Positions 57,043 to 58,497 of a stretch of 58,497 nt of DNA are shown piece after piece. Within the stretch, counting starts at the first letter, position 1. Each line of letters starts with the position of its first letter. Location of the stretch: contig JAMPXO010000017.1 of assembly GCA_023701125.1 (NCBI GenBank), positions 1 to 58,497 on the forward strand, written 5' to 3'. A program made the translations under genes and the position numbers. The stretch comes from Vicinamibacteria bacterium (lineage in GTDB: Bacteria; Acidobacteriota; Vicinamibacteria; Fen-336). The notes under the pieces are model-generated. The model was not told the DNA's origin. It did not search any database and was given only the letters and a program-made list of their open reading frames with translations.

Positions 57043-57762
57043 ATGGCAGGGAGCGAGGCAGGCGCGGGGAGCCGCGGCAGGGTCGCGAGGTCCGAGGACA
57101 CTTGGCTGTGGGTGGCGGCCGCCGTGTCGCTGGGGCTGAGCCTGACACCGTGGGCGTCGATCCTGCTGTACCCCTTCAAGCTGTTCACCACCTGGGTCCA
57201 CGAGTGCGGTCACGCCGTGGCCGCCGTCCTGGTGGGCGGCCAGGTGGCTTCGATCACGATCGCGTCGGATACCAGCGGCCTGACCCACAGCCTGGTGCCC
57301 GTCGGTCGGCTCTCCCAGGGCTTCGTCGCTGCCGCGGGTTACCTCGGTGCGGCCGTCGTGGGATGTCTGCTGATGGCCGCGACCCGCGTCGAGCGAGCCG
57401 CGCACGGGGTGCTGGCGGCGATCGGGACGCTGATGCTGCTCAGCCTCGTGCTCTGGGTCCGCAACCTGTTCGGGGCCCTGGTCGTGCTGGCCTGGAGTGC
57501 GGCGCTGGCCGCGCTCGCGCGGCGGGGAGGCGGGCCCGCGCCGCGATTCGTGCTCGGCTTGCTGGCGATCCAGGTCGCGCTGAACTCGGTCTTCGACATT
57601 CGCGTGCTGTTCCTGCTGGACGGCGGGCCGTCGGACGCCGCGACGATGGCGCAGCTCTTCCTCGTGCCCGCGTGGATGTGGGCCAGCGCGTGGATCGTGA
57701 TGGCGGTCGTGATGCTGGGGGCGACGCTGTGGCTGACGCGTGGGCGCGGCGCGCGGTCGTGA
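57043..57762 (+). CDS. M50-family membrane metallopeptidase
   Basis: A 239-residue, six-span protein of the M50B-like type. The zinc motif is HECGH (53-57) in WVHECGHAVAAVLVGG. The classical second motif N-x2-P-x2-LDG of site-2 proteases is not clear; a VRNLFGALVVLAW stretch may replace it. It should cut substrates within the membrane. ATG at 57043. It is divergent from the TPR gene and forms a group with the rhomboid and M48 enzymes nearby. Confidence 0.85.
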   Translation: MAGSEAGAGSRGRVARSEDTWLWVAAAVSLGLSLTPWASILLYPFKLFTTWVHECGHAVAAVLVGGQVASITIASDTSGLTHSLVPVGRLSQGFVAAAGYLGAAVVGCLLMAATRVERAAHGVLAAIGTLMLLSLVLWVRNLFGALVVLAWSAALAALARRGGGPAPRFVLGLLAIQVALNSVFDIRVLFLLDGGPSDAATMAQLFLVPAWMWASAWIVMAVVMLGATLWLTRGRGARS

Positions 57763-57765
57763 CCG

Positions 57766-58446
57766 TCAGCGCAGCTCGCGCAGCACGCGAAAGCCATAGT
57801 CCGCGTAGCGCGAGGCCGGGGGCAGGCTGCTGCGCGCGGAAGGCGGCGACCAGCGGACGTGATGCCGCCACGAGCCGCCACGGCTCGATCGACGCTCGCC
57901 ACAGCCGGTCACCGCCGCCAGGCCGGGCACCGTGTACACGTCCTCGCACCACTCGTGCACGATCGTGCCGATGTCCAGCAGGCCGTAGCCGTTCGGCGTA
58001 CCCAGGCCGACGCGCCAGGGCCCGCGCAGCGGCCCGCCCGGCACCTCGCCGGCGGGCATGTCGTTTCCCCACGCGGTCGCCGCCTGCTCGAGCCCGCCTC
58101 GCGCGCCGCGCTCCCACTCGCTCTCGGTGGGCAGCCGCCAGCGGGAGCCGTCCACGTCCGAGAGCCACTGGCAGTAATCCCTGGCCTCGAACCAGGTGAT
58201 CCCCACCACCGGCTGATCGGGCCGGCAGAAATCGGGGTCGGCCACGAACGGGGCGGGAGCCAGGCCGCGGGCCGCCGCGAACGCCGCGTACTGGAGGTTG
58301 GTGACCGGCGTGCGACCGAGGGCGAACCGCCGCACCTCGACCCGGGTCGGTGGCGCTTCGTCCGGGCGGCCGCGCGCTGAGCCACGCCAGAAGCAGCCGC
58401 CGGGCACTTCGCAAACCTCGGGTAGGACGAAGCCGGGCCTCTGCAC
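57766..58446 (-). CDS. FGE/SUMF1-fold protein lacking the catalytic Cys
   Basis: A 226-residue protein of the formylglycine-generating-enzyme fold: PGGCFWRGS, LGRTPVTNLQYAAF, GITWFEARDYCQWLS, RWRLPTESEWERGARGG, VHEWCEDVY and a C-terminal RGGSWRHHVRWSPPSARSSLPP-YADYGFRVL. The two Cys that catalyse in true FGE should lie just after RGGSW and are absent. It is therefore not a sulfatase activator; relatives act in ergothioneine-like chemistry or as binding modules. GTG at 58446 is a weak start choice. Convergent with the M50 gene with only three bases between stops. Confidence 0.8.
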   Translation of the reverse strand: MQRPGFVLPEVCEVPGGCFWRGSARGRPDEAPPTRVEVRRFALGRTPVTNLQYAAFAAARGLAPAPFVADPDFCRPDQPVVGITWFEARDYCQWLSDVDGSRWRLPTESEWERGARGGLEQAATAWGNDMPAGEVPGGPLRGPWRVGLGTPNGYGLLDIGTIVHEWCEDVYTVPGLAAVTGCGERRSSRGGSWRHHVRWSPPSARSSLPPASRYADYGFRVLRELR

Positions 58447-58497
58447 TCGGAGGATCCTATCGCTGTCGCGAGGGCGCCACGCGGCACCCTCGCGACC

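Overview
The window is very GC-rich (roughly 70% by eye), gene-dense and free of recognisable insertion sequences, prophage, CRISPR arrays, tRNA or rRNA genes. The best guess for the host is a high-GC member of the Acidobacteriota (a Thermoanaerobaculia- or Vicinamibacteria-like lineage). The reasons are two full-length 'acidobacterial duplicated orphan permease' (ADOP/MacB-like) proteins, a Ser/Thr kinase fused to TolB-like and TPR modules, secreted S9 peptidases, and a pterin synthase with the Glu-for-Cys signature reported in bacteria of this kind. Gemmatimonadota or another high-GC phylum is not excluded.

Layout. 1-5.5 kb: end of a membrane glycosyltransferase, prolyl aminopeptidase, secreted S9 peptidase, a strong bidirectional terminator and a secreted RGG/Tyr-repeat protein. 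5.5-9.2 kb: AI-2E-type transporter and YihY membrane proteins, a Phd/VapC toxin-antitoxin pair and a DUF3592-like protein. 9.2-15.1 kb: two ADOP permeases flanking a one-domain voltage-gated cation channel. 15.1-21.3 kb: an FHA-membrane-zincin protein coupled to an RDD protein, then a DMT exporter coupled to an acyl-CoA carboxylase beta subunit. 21.3-31.7 kb: small metal-binding proteins, a HAD hydrolase, an ABC-2 exporter with imidazolonepropionase and DUF167, a divIVA-yggT-yggS-TPR group, queC-queE, an alarmone-hydrolase-like HD protein and a QueD-family pterin synthase. 31.7-42.8 kb: DMT exporter, DinG helicase, ApaH, DinB-like protein, zinc-ribbon Ser/Thr kinase, GlyA, RlmI-like methyltransferase, esterase, and a divergent L,D-transpeptidase/MepK-like pair for cell-wall cross-links. 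42.9-50.5 kb: two small secreted or membrane proteins, clpB, a MazF-type toxin-antitoxin pair, and a kinase-TolB-TPR gene broken by an amber codon. 50.5-58.5 kb: rhomboid, membrane-anchored PQQ-type propeller, M48 peptidase coupled to a large TPR membrane protein, M50 peptidase and an FGE-like protein.

How the parts work together. Genes are tightly packed. Most adjacent same-strand pairs share an NTGA start/stop overlap (GTGA in eight cases), and several convergent pairs share the palindromic stop CTAG. The most unusual stretch lies downstream of clpB. Four fragments of clpB, one of 120 bp with about 97% identity, lie around the toxin-antitoxin pair and the broken kinase gene, and at least the kinase stop codon falls inside a clpB-derived fragment. 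This looks like a clpB duplication that was invaded and eroded. Other points worth a second look are a voltage-gated channel with a Gly in the selectivity filter (Ca-channel-like), an FHA-linked zinc peptidase, and a QueD homologue lacking the catalytic Cys but carrying the Glu of the PTPS-III folate type.
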